The notes beneath the pieces were generated by a model. The model searched no databases and was not told where the DNA came from. It saw only the letters and a list, made by a program, of their open reading frames with translations. Made by a program: the position numbers and the translations under genes. Below are positions 26,637 to 36,746 of a DNA stretch of 54,079 nucleotides, piece by piece (within the stretch, counting starts at the first letter, position 1; each line of letters begins with the position of its first letter). The DNA comes from an uncultured Verrucomicrobia subdivision 3 bacterium (GTDB lineage Bacteria > Verrucomicrobiota > Verrucomicrobiia > Limisphaerales > UBA11358), in assembly GCA_903850425.1 (NCBI GenBank), contig CAINLR010000196.1:1-54079 (forward strand). The letters run 5' to 3'.

Positions 26637-27284
26637 ATGAAAAACTTAGTTTATAATATTGCCGTTGCCGCATTACTCACCGGAACCGTTGCCCTCGCCG
26701 AAGACAAAATTCCGCTGCAAACGGATTTGCCCAAGCCGCTGTTCGTGGGCACGCCGGTGCCGATCAAAGGCATTCCGAATCTGGAACCTAAAACCAAAGG
26801 CGAGCGCCCGGAATTTCTCGTTCCCGCCGGCACCGTCAATCTGGCCAAGGGCAAGAAAGTCACCGCCAGCGACAGCGAACCGGTCATCGGCACACTGGAT
26901 CTCATCACTGACGGCGACAAGGAAGGCGACGAAGGCTCGTGGGTGGAATTCGGCCCCGGCAAGCAATGGGTGCAGATTGATTTGGAAAAGGAATCGGAAA
27001 TTTCCGCCGTCCTCGTCTGGCATTTCCATTCGCAGGAACGCGTTTACAAAGACGTCGTCGTGCAGGTCTCCAACGATCCGAAGTTCGAGAAGGATGTCAC
27101 CACGATCTTCAACGACACGCCGGACGCCGGCAAAGATCTGGCCTACATTGAAAACTACCGGGGCAAGCTGATTGATGCCAAAGGCGTCAAAGGCCGCTAC
27201 GTTCGCCTCTACAGCAATGGCAACACGACCAATAAAATGAACCATTACATTGAGGTCGAGGTGTTCGGCAAACCGGCGGCGTAA
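26637..27284 (+). CDS. Secreted discoidin-like (F5/8 C-type) domain protein, copy 1
   Basis: A 215-residue protein with a signal peptide (about 1-21, ending ALA/EDK). After a short KIPLQTDLPKPLFVGTP segment comes a jelly-roll domain: NLAKGKKVTASDSEP, LITDGDKEGDEGSWVEFGPG, WVQIDLEKESEISAVLVWHF and a YVRLYSNGNTTNKMNHYIEV end. The pattern fits the F5/8 C (discoidin) or galactose-binding-like fold, which usually binds glycans. No catalytic domain is present. Nearly identical over its domain to the next gene, a tandem duplicate. Confidence 0.75.
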   Translation: MKNLVYNIAVAALLTGTVALAEDKIPLQTDLPKPLFVGTPVPIKGIPNLEPKTKGERPEFLVPAGTVNLAKGKKVTASDSEPVIGTLDLITDGDKEGDEGSWVEFGPGKQWVQIDLEKESEISAVLVWHFHSQERVYKDVVVQVSNDPKFEKDVTTIFNDTPDAGKDLAYIENYRGKLIDAKGVKGRYVRLYSNGNTTNKMNHYIEVEVFGKPAA

Positions 27285-27304
27285 ATCCGCCCGGTCAGAC
27301 CATT

Positions 27305-28099
27305 TTGAAAAACGCCCGATTCCAGTTTATCGGTTTGGTTTTGTTGTCGGCCTGCGTTGGCCTCACGTCAGGCTGCCGCCCGCCGGAAGCGCCGCCGGCA
27401 GTTTCTCAGGCAGCGCCACCAGTGACACCCCCGGCGGCTGCTCCGGTGACGGCAAATAAAATTCCGCTGCAAACGGATTTGCCGAAGCCGCTATTCGTGG
27501 GCACACCGGTGCCGATCAAGGGTATTCCCAATCTGGAGCCAAAAATGAAGGGTCCGCGTCCAGAGTTTCTGGTTCCCGCCGGCACGGTCAATCTGGCCAA
27601 GGGCAAGAAAGTCACCGCCAGCGACAGCGAGCCGGTCATCGGCACGCTTGACCTCATCACCGATGGCGACAAGGAAGGCGACGAAGGCTCGTGGGTTGAA
27701 TTCAGCCCCGGCAAGCAATGGGTGCAAATTGACCTGGAAAAGGAATCGGAGATTTTCGCCGTGATGCTCTGGCATTTCCATTCGCAGGAACGCGTTTACA
27801 AAGACGTCGTCGTGCAGGTTTCGAATGATCCAAAGTTTGAAAAGGACGTCACGACGATTTTCGACGACACACCCGGCACCGGCCAGGACCTGGCCTACAT
27901 TGAAACTTACCAGGGCAAATTGATTGATGCCAAAGGCGTCAAAGGCCGTTATGTCCGCCTCTACAGCAACGGCAACACGACCAACAAAATGAATCATTAC
28001 ATCGAGATTGAAGTGTTTGGATTATCCAATGATTCTGTGGTTTCAGACAAAAGCAAAGTCCCGCTGAAGACAGCAATTCCTAAACCGTTATTTCAGTGA
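27305..28099 (+). CDS. Discoidin-like lipoprotein, copy 2
   Basis: A 264-residue paralogue starting at TTG (no ATG is available before the signal sequence). The signal ends in LTSGC, a lipobox, so unlike copy 1 it is lipid-anchored. A Pro/Ala linker follows (about 25-45), then the same KIPLQTDLPKPLF segment and discoidin-like domain. The C-terminal extension ends SKVPLKTAIPKPLFQ, which repeats the start of the conserved segment, as if a third unit had been cut off. The stop overlaps an ATG of the next gene (TGATG). Confidence 0.75.
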   Translation: MKNARFQFIGLVLLSACVGLTSGCRPPEAPPAVSQAAPPVTPPAAAPVTANKIPLQTDLPKPLFVGTPVPIKGIPNLEPKMKGPRPEFLVPAGTVNLAKGKKVTASDSEPVIGTLDLITDGDKEGDEGSWVEFSPGKQWVQIDLEKESEIFAVMLWHFHSQERVYKDVVVQVSNDPKFEKDVTTIFDDTPGTGQDLAYIETYQGKLIDAKGVKGRYVRLYSNGNTTNKMNHYIEIEVFGLSNDSVVSDKSKVPLKTAIPKPLFQ

Positions 28100-28110
28100 T
28101 GATTTTTTAG

Positions 28111-29595
28111 ATTAGAATTCTCCTCTCGCCCAAAACTACGACAACGCCATCACCCAATATCCGCTGGGCGCTGTTTTTCGCCATCGCTCTATTGGCCCTC
28201 GCCGTCCGCCTGCCGCAGCTCGGCGAGCGGCCGATGCACACGGACGAATCCATCAACGCCTATCTCACCGGCGAATTGCTGGACGGTAAAGAGTATCACT
28301 ATGACCCACGCGACCGTCACGGTCCCGCGCTCCTGGCCGTGGCCGAACCGCTGGCAAAACTGCTCGGCGCAAAAAACTTTGTCGAACTGACGGAAACCCA
28401 ACTTCGGCTCTCCACCGTTCTCACCGGCACCGCGACGATATTATTGTTCGGCGCCGCGGTGGAAGTGTTCGGGTTCATTGCCTGCCTGATCGCCGCACTG
28501 CTGTTCGCCTTCGCTCCCCTACCCGTCTATTACAGCCGCTATTTTATTCATGAATCCCTGTTCGTGGCCGCCACGCTCGGTTTGATTTTGTCGGGCTGGC
28601 GGGCATTGCTCAAAAAATCTCTCATGTCCGCTGCGCTTGCGGGCTTCTGCGCCGCGCTGATGCTCGCGTGCAAAGAAACGGCGGTCATTCACTTCTTTGC
28701 CTTGGGCGTGGCAGCTTTGATTGGCTGGCGGCTGCTGCCGATGGTGCAGATGCCCAAATCAAAGGTCATCGTCATTGCCGGCGGCGTTTTTCTGACCACG
28801 ATCGTTTTGCTATTCACCTGGTTCGGCCAAAATTGGTCCGGCTTGGCGGATTTGTTTCGCGCGGTTCCGCATCTGGCCTCGCGGGCCGGCGGCGAAGGCC
28901 ATGAAAAACCATTTTGGTATTATGCCCGCCTGCTTGCTGACGGCTGGTCGGGCGCAGTGCTGCTAGGCTTGGCGACGCTGGGAATTTTCCGCGCGCGCCA
29001 AGCCGGTCCCCGGTTATTGCTGGTGGTTTACGCACTGCTCATTGCGGTCATTTACAGCGCCATTCCCTACAAAACCCCGTGGCTGGCGCTGAATTTCTGG
29101 CTGCCGCTGGCACTGCTTGCCGGCTTCGCTGTGGAATGGCTTTGGCGCGCAACCTCAAAGCCTTTTCCCCGCGCGCTGATTTTGATTGGTCTCACGACGG
29201 TTGGGTTTCTGATGGCGCACGATACGCGTAAATGGGTTTTTCAAATTCCGGCGGATGAAAAAAATCCCTACGCTTACGCACACACCAGCGAGGATTTGTT
29301 AAGTCTGCCAAAACGACTGGAGGAGCTGACTCAACAAAAGAACATATCAAATCCGCGCATCACGGTGATCGCCGCTGATGCGTGGCCGCTGCCGTGGTAT
29401 CTGCGAAAATTTTCGCAGGCCGGTTTTTTGCAGCCGGGTCAAGCGATGTGGGACGCAGATTTTTTCATCACCACCTCGGACCTCTCCGACGAGTTGGCAG
29501 AACGACTGAAGCATTTGCGGCCGGAATTTTTCGGCTGGCGACCCGGTGTCATCCTGATCTTGTGGACGCCCGCACCGGCGAAATCTGAACCATGA
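28111..29595 (+). CDS. Multi-TM glycosyltransferase-like protein (TIGR03663/GT39 type), start uncertain
   Basis: An inner-membrane protein with about 10 hydrophobic helices. The motif RPMHTDESINAYLTGELLDG after the first helix, with an Asp-Glu pair, is the hallmark of TIGR03663 proteins related to GT39 mannosyltransferases. A later HGPALLAVAEPLAKLLG segment and a periplasmic C-terminal part also fit. The start is not settled: TTG at 28192 would remove most of the first helix. Codons back to ATT 28111 are open and encode a hydrophobic RWALFFAIALLALAV helix. Further upstream an ATG at 28099 in the same frame is followed by ATT TTT TAG, so that natural start is blocked by an amber codon. The 3' end overlaps the ApbE start (ATGA). 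Confidence 0.7.
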   Translation: MRILLSPKTTTTPSPNIRWALFFAIALLALAVRLPQLGERPMHTDESINAYLTGELLDGKEYHYDPRDRHGPALLAVAEPLAKLLGAKNFVELTETQLRLSTVLTGTATILLFGAAVEVFGFIACLIAALLFAFAPLPVYYSRYFIHESLFVAATLGLILSGWRALLKKSLMSAALAGFCAALMLACKETAVIHFFALGVAALIGWRLLPMVQMPKSKVIVIAGGVFLTTIVLLFTWFGQNWSGLADLFRAVPHLASRAGGEGHEKPFWYYARLLADGWSGAVLLGLATLGIFRARQAGPRLLLVVYALLIAVIYSAIPYKTPWLALNFWLPLALLAGFAVEWLWRATSKPFPRALILIGLTTVGFLMAHDTRKWVFQIPADEKNPYAYAHTSEDLLSLPKRLEELTQQKNISNPRITVIAADAWPLPWYLRKFSQAGFLQPGQAMWDADFFITTSDLSDELAERLKHLRPEFFGWRPGVILILWTPAPAKSEP

Positions 29596-30428
29596 GCGAA
29601 CCGGTCATTCACGTTTTCAATCACAACGCGATGGCGACGCAGTTTCAGGTGCGCATCGCGGATGAGGAAAAAACTTACGCCGCGCAAACGGCCCAGGCGG
29701 CGTTTGCGTTGACCGACCAATTAGAATCGCTCCTGAGCCGGTTCCGCGCGAACAGTGATATTACCCAAATCGCGCAGCTCGTCGTGGGTGAAAAACTGCG
29801 CGTGAGCGAGCCGGTGTTTGCCTGCCTCGACCTCGCCCGCAAAATGGAGTTCGCCACGCGCGGCGCGTTTTCGGTGACGGCGGCGGCCTTGAAAACGCAG
29901 CCGGCCAAGCCGCTGTGGGCGCTGGTGCAGAAAGAATTTTCCATCCGCTGCGACAGCGGCCGACTGGAGTTCGACCTGGGTGCCATCGGCAAAGGTTTTG
30001 CGCTCGACCGCATGGCGGAAGTCTTACGCGAGTGGTCGTGTCCGGCGTTTCTGCTCGTCGCGGGCGGCAGCAGCATTCTCGCCGGTGACGCGCCGAAGGA
30101 AACGGCCGGGTGGTCGTGCGGTCTGGGTGAAGACCATTCGACGCATCGCTACTGGCTGAAAAACGAATCTTTGAGCGGCTCCGGCCTCGCGGTGAAGGGA
30201 AAACATATTTTGGATCCGCGCACCGGCCAGCCGGCGCGTCGCCAAAACCGCGTCTGGGCGCTGGCAGATTCCGCCGCCGAGTCCGATGCCCTTTCGACGG
30301 CGGCGATGGTGTTGACCGAAAGTGAAATTACCGACGTTGTCGCCAAGAACAAAATGTGGTTGGTCTTTCTGAACGAAGAAAAAAAATGGCGGCAACTGGG
30401 CTTGCGCCCGTTGCCGCCGATGGTTTGA
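29592..30428 (+). CDS. apbE: FAD:protein FMN transferase (ApbE family)
   Basis: A 278-residue protein. Family motifs: HNAMATQFQVRI near the start, LEFDLGAIGKGFALDRMAE in the middle, LLVAGGSSILAGD, and KHILDPRTGQPA late, followed by ESDALSTAAMVL with the metal-binding Asp and Thr. ApbE moves FMN from FAD to a Thr of flavoproteins such as NqrC or RnfG. No signal peptide is seen, so it may act in the cytoplasm, unlike the common lipoprotein form. No Nqr or Rnf genes are nearby. Translated with the membrane glycosyltransferase. Confidence 0.85.
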   Translation: MSEPVIHVFNHNAMATQFQVRIADEEKTYAAQTAQAAFALTDQLESLLSRFRANSDITQIAQLVVGEKLRVSEPVFACLDLARKMEFATRGAFSVTAAALKTQPAKPLWALVQKEFSIRCDSGRLEFDLGAIGKGFALDRMAEVLREWSCPAFLLVAGGSSILAGDAPKETAGWSCGLGEDHSTHRYWLKNESLSGSGLAVKGKHILDPRTGQPARRQNRVWALADSAAESDALSTAAMVLTESEITDVVAKNKMWLVFLNEEKKWRQLGLRPLPPMV

Positions 30429-30435
30429 AGCGCGG

Positions 30436-31995
30436 CTATTCGCGTTTGCCCGTCGGAAGTTGCACGGCGCGATAGCCGCCTTTGGTTTTGAAATAAAGAA
30501 TCAACGCGAGGTAGCAAACGAAGGTGAAAGCAGGAAACATCGCCATCTTGCCCAGGGCGCTGAATTTGCCGGCGGTCGTGGCCGCTTGGATATCGGCCTG
30601 CGATTTAGCGTCCGTGACTACGACAGTCTTCGCCGGATCAATGGCCTCATACGCGCCGAGCAGATAATTTTGCTTCATCGTCACCTGTTGGTAGAGCGCA
30701 GGGTTGGATGACTGCAATTGCTTGGTGGTGGAAGATTCCTGCATGTAGCCGAGAAAGGGGGCGCCGAGAATTCCGACCGCCAGCATCCCGATGCCACCCA
30801 TGGCATTCAGCGTCAGGGCGCCGCCCTTCGGACATTGTTCGGAAGTTAAGCCCAAAATGGTCGGCCAGAAAAACGTGATGCCGACGCCAAACAAGGTTGC
30901 AGCCGCAAAAATGGTGCCGATGCCGGAATGCGCGGTGTGGGAAAGGGCGAGAATGCCCAACCCCGCCAGCGCCGAGCACGTCGCGAGCAGTCCGATGGGT
31001 GAAAATTTGTGGGCGAGCGGTCCGGCGCAAAAACGCAAAATCAACATGATGGCTGAGGTGTAAACCAGCACCCAGGCGGAGTTGTAGCCAGCGGCTTTCA
31101 TCGGATCTTCCATAAGCGCCGTGATCCAGCCATTGGTGCCGAGTTCGGTGGTGGCTTGCGGAATCATGATGATGATGAGAAAGGCGAGCAGCAGGCGGCC
31201 GAAGGATTTGGTGATGACGGCGAACGCCACCACGACCGCTCCAGTGAGCATCCAACTGACATTTTGCGACCAGCCAAAAACCTGGCCGAGCTGCGCAAAC
31301 ACAAGGCCGAAACCGACGAACGCGCCGAAGACACCAAGTTCCTTGAGCATGGTGAGGTAGCTGACGCCCGCTTGCTCGCGTTCGCTTTTCGGAAATGCTT
31401 TGCCGATGAGAATGATGAAAAATGTGATCGCCGGAATGAGGATCAAACCGAGATTAATGCGCCAGTCAGTGTTGTTCGCCAGCGCGATGGTGCAGAGGCC
31501 GCCCATCACGAGGCCCGCCGGCCAGCCCGCGTGTAGCCGGTTCAGCCATTTCACCTTGTCGTTGTTGAACATCGTGGAAACGATGGGATTGGCGTAAGCC
31601 TCCACCGTGCCATTGCCCAGGCCGAGAATGATGCTGCCCCAATAAAGCAGTTGGTAGCCGTGTTTTTGTCCGGCAACCAGTGCGTCGCCAGTGACGCCAT
31701 GCGTGCAACTGTATGCCGCGATCGCCATCCCCGTATAGGCGAGATAGCTCAGGAAGGAATAAATCATCGCCACTTTGTAGCCGATGCGGTCAATAAACAA
31801 GCTGAAGATGATGATGCTCACGCCGAACGACCAGATGCCTGCGCCCTGAAGTTCGCCGACGACGACATTGTCCAAGCCGAAGTCGGTCTTGAACTGGCCG
31901 CCGCATAAAATCATGCGGCTGATGAAAGCGTAGCTGGTGGTGATGAGCGCAATGAAGCAGCCCCAGAATAGAATTTTGTCTTGTCGGTTATTCAT
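30436..31995 (-). CDS. Major facilitator superfamily transporter
   Basis: A 519-residue inner-membrane protein with about 12 hydrophobic helices, for example IILGLGNGTVEAYANPIVST and GIGTIFAAATLFGVGITFFW. It is longer than usual because of a soluble insert of about 55 residues before the last helix (residues about 430-490). The overall form resembles FucP/glucose-type MFS carriers. It lies convergent with apbE, eight bases apart. Substrate unknown; a sugar is an inference from the family and from the neighbouring oxidoreductase. Confidence 0.8.
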   Translation of the reverse strand: MNNRQDKILFWGCFIALITTSYAFISRMILCGGQFKTDFGLDNVVVGELQGAGIWSFGVSIIIFSLFIDRIGYKVAMIYSFLSYLAYTGMAIAAYSCTHGVTGDALVAGQKHGYQLLYWGSIILGLGNGTVEAYANPIVSTMFNNDKVKWLNRLHAGWPAGLVMGGLCTIALANNTDWRINLGLILIPAITFFIILIGKAFPKSEREQAGVSYLTMLKELGVFGAFVGFGLVFAQLGQVFGWSQNVSWMLTGAVVVAFAVITKSFGRLLLAFLIIIMIPQATTELGTNGWITALMEDPMKAAGYNSAWVLVYTSAIMLILRFCAGPLAHKFSPIGLLATCSALAGLGILALSHTAHSGIGTIFAAATLFGVGITFFWPTILGLTSEQCPKGGALTLNAMGGIGMLAVGILGAPFLGYMQESSTTKQLQSSNPALYQQVTMKQNYLLGAYEAIDPAKTVVVTDAKSQADIQAATTAGKFSALGKMAMFPAFTFVCYLALILYFKTKGGYRAVQLPTGKRE

Positions 31996-32169
31996 GGTGA
32001 ATGGAATGCCGTAAATACTCGCGACCTGCCTCCAAGTGTCAACGGCAAATTAGGCTTTTTGCGAAATAATTCCTGCCATCAGTCCCAAGCCTGATGGTGG
32101 CGCCGACGCGGGAAAGAGGCGCGTATTTAGTTTGTAACTAATTCCGCATTGGCGGCTCGATATAGGTGC

Positions 32170-32403
32170 ATGAAGATCCATCTGCTCATCCGCCGGTTCG
32201 CCGGCACATTCATTTTGGCCAGCCTGCTGCTCGCGCATTACCACAGCCCGAACTGGCTTTGGTTCACCGCGTTTGTCGGCTTCAATCTGCTGCAATCCTC
32301 GTTCACCAATTTCTGCCCGCTGGAAATCGTGTTGAAGAAGCTGGGCTGCGGTGGTGCGTGCGGCGGCACCGAGAAAAAGTCTGACAGCTCCTGCTGCTCC
32401 TGA
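32170..32403 (+). CDS. DUF2892 (YgaP-like) small membrane protein
   Basis: A 77-residue protein from ATG 32170. Two hydrophobic helices form the DUF2892 hairpin (FAGTFILASLLLAHY and WFTAFVGFNLLQSSF), followed by NFCPLEIVLKKLG and a Cys-rich tail, CGGACGG and CC, that could bind metal or react with sulfur. YgaP-type proteins pair this membrane part with a rhodanese; here the rhodanese is a separate gene at 36747. First gene of the cluster running to 38378. Confidence 0.8.
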   Translation: MKIHLLIRRFAGTFILASLLLAHYHSPNWLWFTAFVGFNLLQSSFTNFCPLEIVLKKLGCGGACGGTEKKSDSSCCS

Positions 32404-32420
32404 CATAGTAGCGCCACTTC

Positions 32421-33443
32421 ATGAAACGCTTCCTGATATTAACCGCCATTGCGACGGGTCCGCTCCTGGCCGGCTGCCACAAGGCGCCGGAACCAAGAAG
32501 CGCCGTGGAACTGCCCTCCGTCGCCATCCGCGCCCAGACCGTCGAACGCAAGGCGCGCGCCGCCACGGAAGATGTGGTTGGCACGGTGCGACCGAAATTG
32601 AGCGCGGCCATCGAGGCCAAAGTCAGCGGGCGCATCGAGAAAATGCTCGTCGTGCCCGGCCAGACCGTGAAACAGGGCGAATTGCTCGTCCAGCTCGACG
32701 CCCATGAGATTCAAGCGCGTTATGACCAAGCCGCCGCCGGGCGGCAGGAGGCCGAAAACAATTTGAAACGCAACACGTCGTTGATGGAGCAGAAAATTCT
32801 GTCGCAATCGGAATTCGACAATGCGCAGGCCAAGTTCCGCATGGCGGCCGCCGCGGAAGCGGAGGCCAAAACGATGCTGGACTATGTCAAAATCGTGGCA
32901 TCGTTCGACGGCGTCATCACCCGCAAGCTCGCCGATGTGGGTGACCTCGCCGCGCCGGGCAAGCCGCTGTTGCAAATGGAAAATCCCAACACGCTGCGCT
33001 TCGAGGCCGACGTGCCTGAGGCACTAATCGGCAACGTGAAACTCGGGGACCAGCTCGCTGTGCGCCTCGCCGCCATTACGGCGGAGATTGCCGGCACCGT
33101 GGCGGAACTTTCACCCGCCGCCGATCCCAACAGCCGCACGTCATTGGTTAAATTGGATTTGGCCGGCGCCGCCGGTTTGCGGTCCGGACAGTTCGGTCGC
33201 GTGGCAGTTCCCGTTGGTGAAGCCATCGCGATCCGGGTTCCCACCGCTGCCGTGATCCAGCGCGGACAGATGGAAATGGTTTTTGTGGTCATCAGCAACC
33301 ACGCGCAAATGCGGCTGGTCAAAACTGGCAGCCACTTCGGCGGCGAAATCGAACTCGTGTCCGGGGTGGATGCCGGCGAGCAAGTGGTGACCGACGGGGC
33401 CGCCGCTTTGGCCGACGGGCAACCGGTGACGATCAAACCGTGA
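32421..33443 (+). CDS. RND efflux periplasmic adaptor (membrane fusion protein)
   Basis: A 340-residue lipoprotein: signal ending LLAGC, then the adaptor order. An N-terminal beta/lipoyl half includes [20 protein letters not shown], a helical hairpin at about 95-150 ([16 protein letters not shown]), the second lipoyl half ([20 protein letters not shown]), and beta-barrel and membrane-proximal domains ([20 protein letters not shown]). It bridges the inner-membrane pump encoded next, with which its stop overlaps (GTGA), to an outer-membrane channel not encoded here. Confidence 0.9.
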   Translation: MKRFLILTAIATGPLLAGCHKAPEPRSAVELPSVAIRAQTVERKARAATEDVVGTVRPKLSAAIEAKVSGRIEKMLVVPGQTVKQGELLVQLDAHEIQARYDQAAAGRQEAENNLKRNTSLMEQKILSQSEFDNAQAKFRMAAAAEAEAKTMLDYVKIVASFDGVITRKLADVGDLAAPGKPLLQMENPNTLRFEADVPEALIGNVKLGDQLAVRLAAITAEIAGTVAELSPAADPNSRTSLVKLDLAGAAGLRSGQFGRVAVPVGEAIAIRVPTAAVIQRGQMEMVFVVISNHAQMRLVKTGSHFGGEIELVSGVDAGEQVVTDGAAALADGQPVTIKP

Positions 33444-36400
33444 AAGCCAGCCAAGCCAATTCATCGGGCGCGCATTTGGGCATCGCCGGGCGCATTGCAC
33501 AGTCCTTCATTGATTCCAAGCTGACGCTGCTGATCATCATCGCATCGCTGCTGCTCGGCGTGTTTGCCGTGGTGATGCTGCCGCGTGAGGAAGAACCACA
33601 AATCAAGGTGCCGATGGTGGACGTGCTGGTGTCCATGCCGGGCTTTCATGCCAAGGAAGTCGAGGAGCGCGCCACGCGGCCAATGGAGAAATTGCTGTGG
33701 GAAATTCCCGGTGTCGAATACATCTACTCCACTTCAAGCGAGGGCCAGTCCATGGTCATTGTGCGATTCAAGGTCGGCGAAAATATGGATAGCAGTCTGG
33801 TGAAGCTGAACCAGAAGATGCAGCAGAATTTCGACAAGATTCCCCACGGTGTTTCGACGCCGCTGATTAAGGCGCGGACGATTGACGACGTGCCCATTCT
33901 AGCGCTGACGATCCACAGTCCGCATTACGATCACCTCACCTTGCGGCGGCTGGTCGCGCAGGTGGATGATGCCATCAAGCAAGTGCCGCTGGTTGCGGAA
34001 ACAACCATCATCGGCGGCGCGCAACGGCAAGTGCGCGTGTTGCTCGACCCGGTGCGGCTGGCGTCGCGCAATCTTTCGCCCGCCGGTTTGGTGCCGATGT
34101 TGCAACAGGCGAACAAACAGTATTCCGCCGGCAACCTGACCAGCGACAACCATGAAATCATAGTGGAAACCGGCGCGTTTTTGCAAACCGCCGAGGACGC
34201 GGGCAACGTGGTGGTGGGCGCGTATTCCGGCAAGCCGGTGTATCTGCGCGACGTGGCGGACATCGTGGACGGCGCGGAAGAACCGAGCCAATATGTGTTC
34301 TTCGGTTCCGGCGCGGCGAATAAAATTTCCGCCGATGAACCGGCCGTGACAATTTCCATCGCCAAGCGGCCCGGTGCGAATGCCATTTCCGTTGCCCGAC
34401 AGGTTTTGAAAAAAGTCGAGACGTTGAAGGGCTACATCATCCCAGCCGATGTTCAGGTTAGCGTTACGCGGAACTACGGCGTGACGGCGGAAGACAAATC
34501 CAACGAACTGCTCTGGCACATGCTGCTCGCGGTGGTGAGCGTGTCGGTCCTGATTCTGTTGGTGCTGGGTTGGCGCGAATCCATCATCGTCGCACTGGCG
34601 ATTCCGGCGACGCTCGCGCTGACGCTGCTCATTTTTTATCTCTACGGTTTCACGCTGAATCGCATCACGCTGTTCGCGCTGATTTTTTCCATCGGCATTT
34701 TGGTGGATGACGCGATTGTGGTGGTGGAAAACATCGTGCGCCATTTTCATCTGCCGGAAAGCAAGGGCCGCAGCCGCGCAATCGTCGCCATCGAAGCTGT
34801 GGGCGAAGTCGGCAACCCCACCATTCTCGCCACCTTTGCGGTGATCGCCGCCGTGCTGCCGATGGCGTTCGTCGGTGGGCTGATGGGGCCGTATATGCGG
34901 CCGATTCCGATTGGCGCGAGCGCGGCGATGTTTTTCTCGCTGGCGATTTCCTTCATCGTCACGCCCTGGGCGGCCATCCGCATTTTGCAATGGCGGAAGA
35001 AACCCGAAAGCGGAAAGCGGAAAGCGGAAAGCGGAAAAGACGGCGATGAAAACAGTTTTTTTACACGGATATACCGCCGGCTGATGACGCCGCTGATTGC
35101 CAGCGCAAAACGGCGTTATCAATTTCTCGCGGCGCTGGTCGTGCTGTTGCTTGTTTCGATGGCGCTGGTTTATGTCGGTTGGGTGAAAGTGAAGATGCTG
35201 CCGTTCGACAACAAGAGCGAATTTCAGATCATCCTGAATATGCCGGAAGGCAGTTCGCTTGAACGCACCGCCCTGGCCGCGCGGGAAATCGCCGCCGCCG
35301 TTCGCACCGAACCCGAGGTGACGGATTACGAGGTTTATGCGGGCGTGGCGTCGCCGTTCAATTTCAACGGCCTCGTGCGCCATTACTTCATGCGGCGCGG
35401 CGCGAACGTGGCGGATTTACAAATTAACCTGGTTCCAAAAAATGAGCGCAAGGCGCAGAGCCATGACATCGCCAAGCGAGTGCGTCCGCGCGTGGCGGAG
35501 ATTGCGAAAAAATTCGGCGCGCGGGTTGCCGTCGCTGAAGTGCCGCCCGGCCCGCCGGTGCTGCAAACCTTGGTTGCGGAAATCTACGGCCCGACCGAAG
35601 AAAACCGGCTGAGGCTGGCGCAGAAGGTAATTGATATTTTTCACACCACACCCGGCGTCGTGGACACGGACTGGTATATTGAAGCCGACCAGCCGAAGGT
35701 CGAATTCGTGATTGATAAGGAAAAGGCCGCGTTGCACGGCATCAGCGCCGAGACGATTTCGCAGACGCTCAAAATCGCCGTGGGCGGCGCATCCGTGGAT
35801 TTGCTGCACGTCCCGCGCGAGAAGGAGGACGTGAACATTGTTTTGCAACTCCCGCTCGCCAGCCGCAGCAACCCGGAGGAATTGCTCGCGCTGCGCGTGC
35901 GTTCCGGCGATGCGAATGCCCTGCCCGAACCAGCGACCGCTGGCAGCGCCGCCCCGCTCGTGCCGTTGCGCGAACTTGTGAAAGTGAAACAGACCATCAC
36001 CGATAAAAGTATTTATCATAAGAATCTCATGCCGGTCACCTACGTCATCGGCGATGTGGCGGGCGTGGTGGAAAGCCCGGTCTATGCGATTCTAAAAATG
36101 AATGAGGCTTTGGAAAAACTGGACACCAAACAATTCGGTGGCGACGGCTCGCCGCTGAAAATTTACAATGCCGTGTTGCCGTTCTCCGACCAGCCGCCTT
36201 CAATGAAATGGGACGGCGAATGGCATATCACCATCGAAGTGTTCCGCGACCTTGGCCTGGCGTTCGCCGCCGTGCTGGTGCTGATTTACGTTTTGATGGT
36301 CGGCTGGTTCAAGTCGTTCCTTACGCCGATGATTGTGATGATGGTGATACCGTTTTCACTCATCGGCGTTTTACCGGCGCATGGAATCCTGCACGCCTTT

Positions 36401-36742
36401 TTCACCGCGACCTCGATGATCGGTTTCATGGCGGGCGCGGGTATTGTGGTGCGCAATTCCATCATCCTCGTGGACTTTATTGAGATGCGTTTGGCCGAAG
36501 GTCATCCGCTGGCTCAAGCGGTGGTCGAGGCGGGCATGATCCGTTTTCGGCCCATCATGCTCACCGCGCTGGCCGTGGTCGCTGGTGCCACGGTGATTCT
36601 AACCGACCCGATTTTTCAGGGGCTGGCGATTGCGTTGATGGCGGGAAGTCTGATTTCCATGTTCACCGCCCCGGTGCTGGTGCCGCTGCTTTACTTCATG
36701 GCGAATAACCGGAAGCCGGGCATTAAAGTTTTAAAAGATTAA
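33440..36742 (+). CDS. RND efflux transporter, AcrB/HAE family
   Basis: An 1100-residue inner-membrane pump starting at GTG. TM1 and the adjoining start of the porter domain ([19 protein letters not shown]) are typical, as are TM4 with the proton-relay pair in [15 protein letters not shown] and the C-terminal TM bundle ([20 protein letters not shown]). Two large periplasmic domains are present. Residues about 523-532 in the cytoplasmic loop between the two halves are encoded by four perfect GAAAGCG repeats and look inserted. Placed in a cluster with rhodanese and YeeE/YedE genes, so the export substrate may be a sulfur compound or metal, but this is inference. Confidence 0.9.
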   Translation: MKASQANSSGAHLGIAGRIAQSFIDSKLTLLIIIASLLLGVFAVVMLPREEEPQIKVPMVDVLVSMPGFHAKEVEERATRPMEKLLWEIPGVEYIYSTSSEGQSMVIVRFKVGENMDSSLVKLNQKMQQNFDKIPHGVSTPLIKARTIDDVPILALTIHSPHYDHLTLRRLVAQVDDAIKQVPLVAETTIIGGAQRQVRVLLDPVRLASRNLSPAGLVPMLQQANKQYSAGNLTSDNHEIIVETGAFLQTAEDAGNVVVGAYSGKPVYLRDVADIVDGAEEPSQYVFFGSGAANKISADEPAVTISIAKRPGANAISVARQVLKKVETLKGYIIPADVQVSVTRNYGVTAEDKSNELLWHMLLAVVSVSVLILLVLGWRESIIVALAIPATLALTLLIFYLYGFTLNRITLFALIFSIGILVDDAIVVVENIVRHFHLPESKGRSRAIVAIEAVGEVGNPTILATFAVIAAVLPMAFVGGLMGPYMRPIPIGASAAMFFSLAISFIVTPWAAIRILQWRKKPESGKRKAESGKDGDENSFFTRIYRRLMTPLIASAKRRYQFLAALVVLLLVSMALVYVGWVKVKMLPFDNKSEFQIILNMPEGSSLERTALAAREIAAAVRTEPEVTDYEVYAGVASPFNFNGLVRHYFMRRGANVADLQINLVPKNERKAQSHDIAKRVRPRVAEIAKKFGARVAVAEVPPGPPVLQTLVAEIYGPTEENRLRLAQKVIDIFHTTPGVVDTDWYIEADQPKVEFVIDKEKAALHGISAETISQTLKIAVGGASVDLLHVPREKEDVNIVLQLPLASRSNPEELLALRVRSGDANALPEPATAGSAAPLVPLRELVKVKQTITDKSIYHKNLMPVTYVIGDVAGVVESPVYAILKMNEALEKLDTKQFGGDGSPLKIYNAVLPFSDQPPSMKWDGEWHITIEVFRDLGLAFAAVLVLIYVLMVGWFKSFLTPMIVMMVIPFSLIGVLPAHGILHAFFTATSMIGFMAGAGIVVRNSIILVDFIEMRLAEGHPLAQAVVEAGMIRFRPIMLTALAVVAGATVILTDPIFQGLAIALMAGSLISMFTAPVLVPLLYFMANNRKPGIKVLKD
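35006..35033 (+). repeat. Heptamer tandem repeat (GAAAGCG x4) inside the RND pump gene
   Basis: Four exact copies of GAAAGCG, followed by a partial GAAA. It encodes a Ser/Gly/Lys-rich stretch in a cytoplasmic loop, which tolerates extra residues. Copy-number change would shift the frame by one base per unit. Confidence 0.7.
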
Positions 36743-36746
36743 CATT

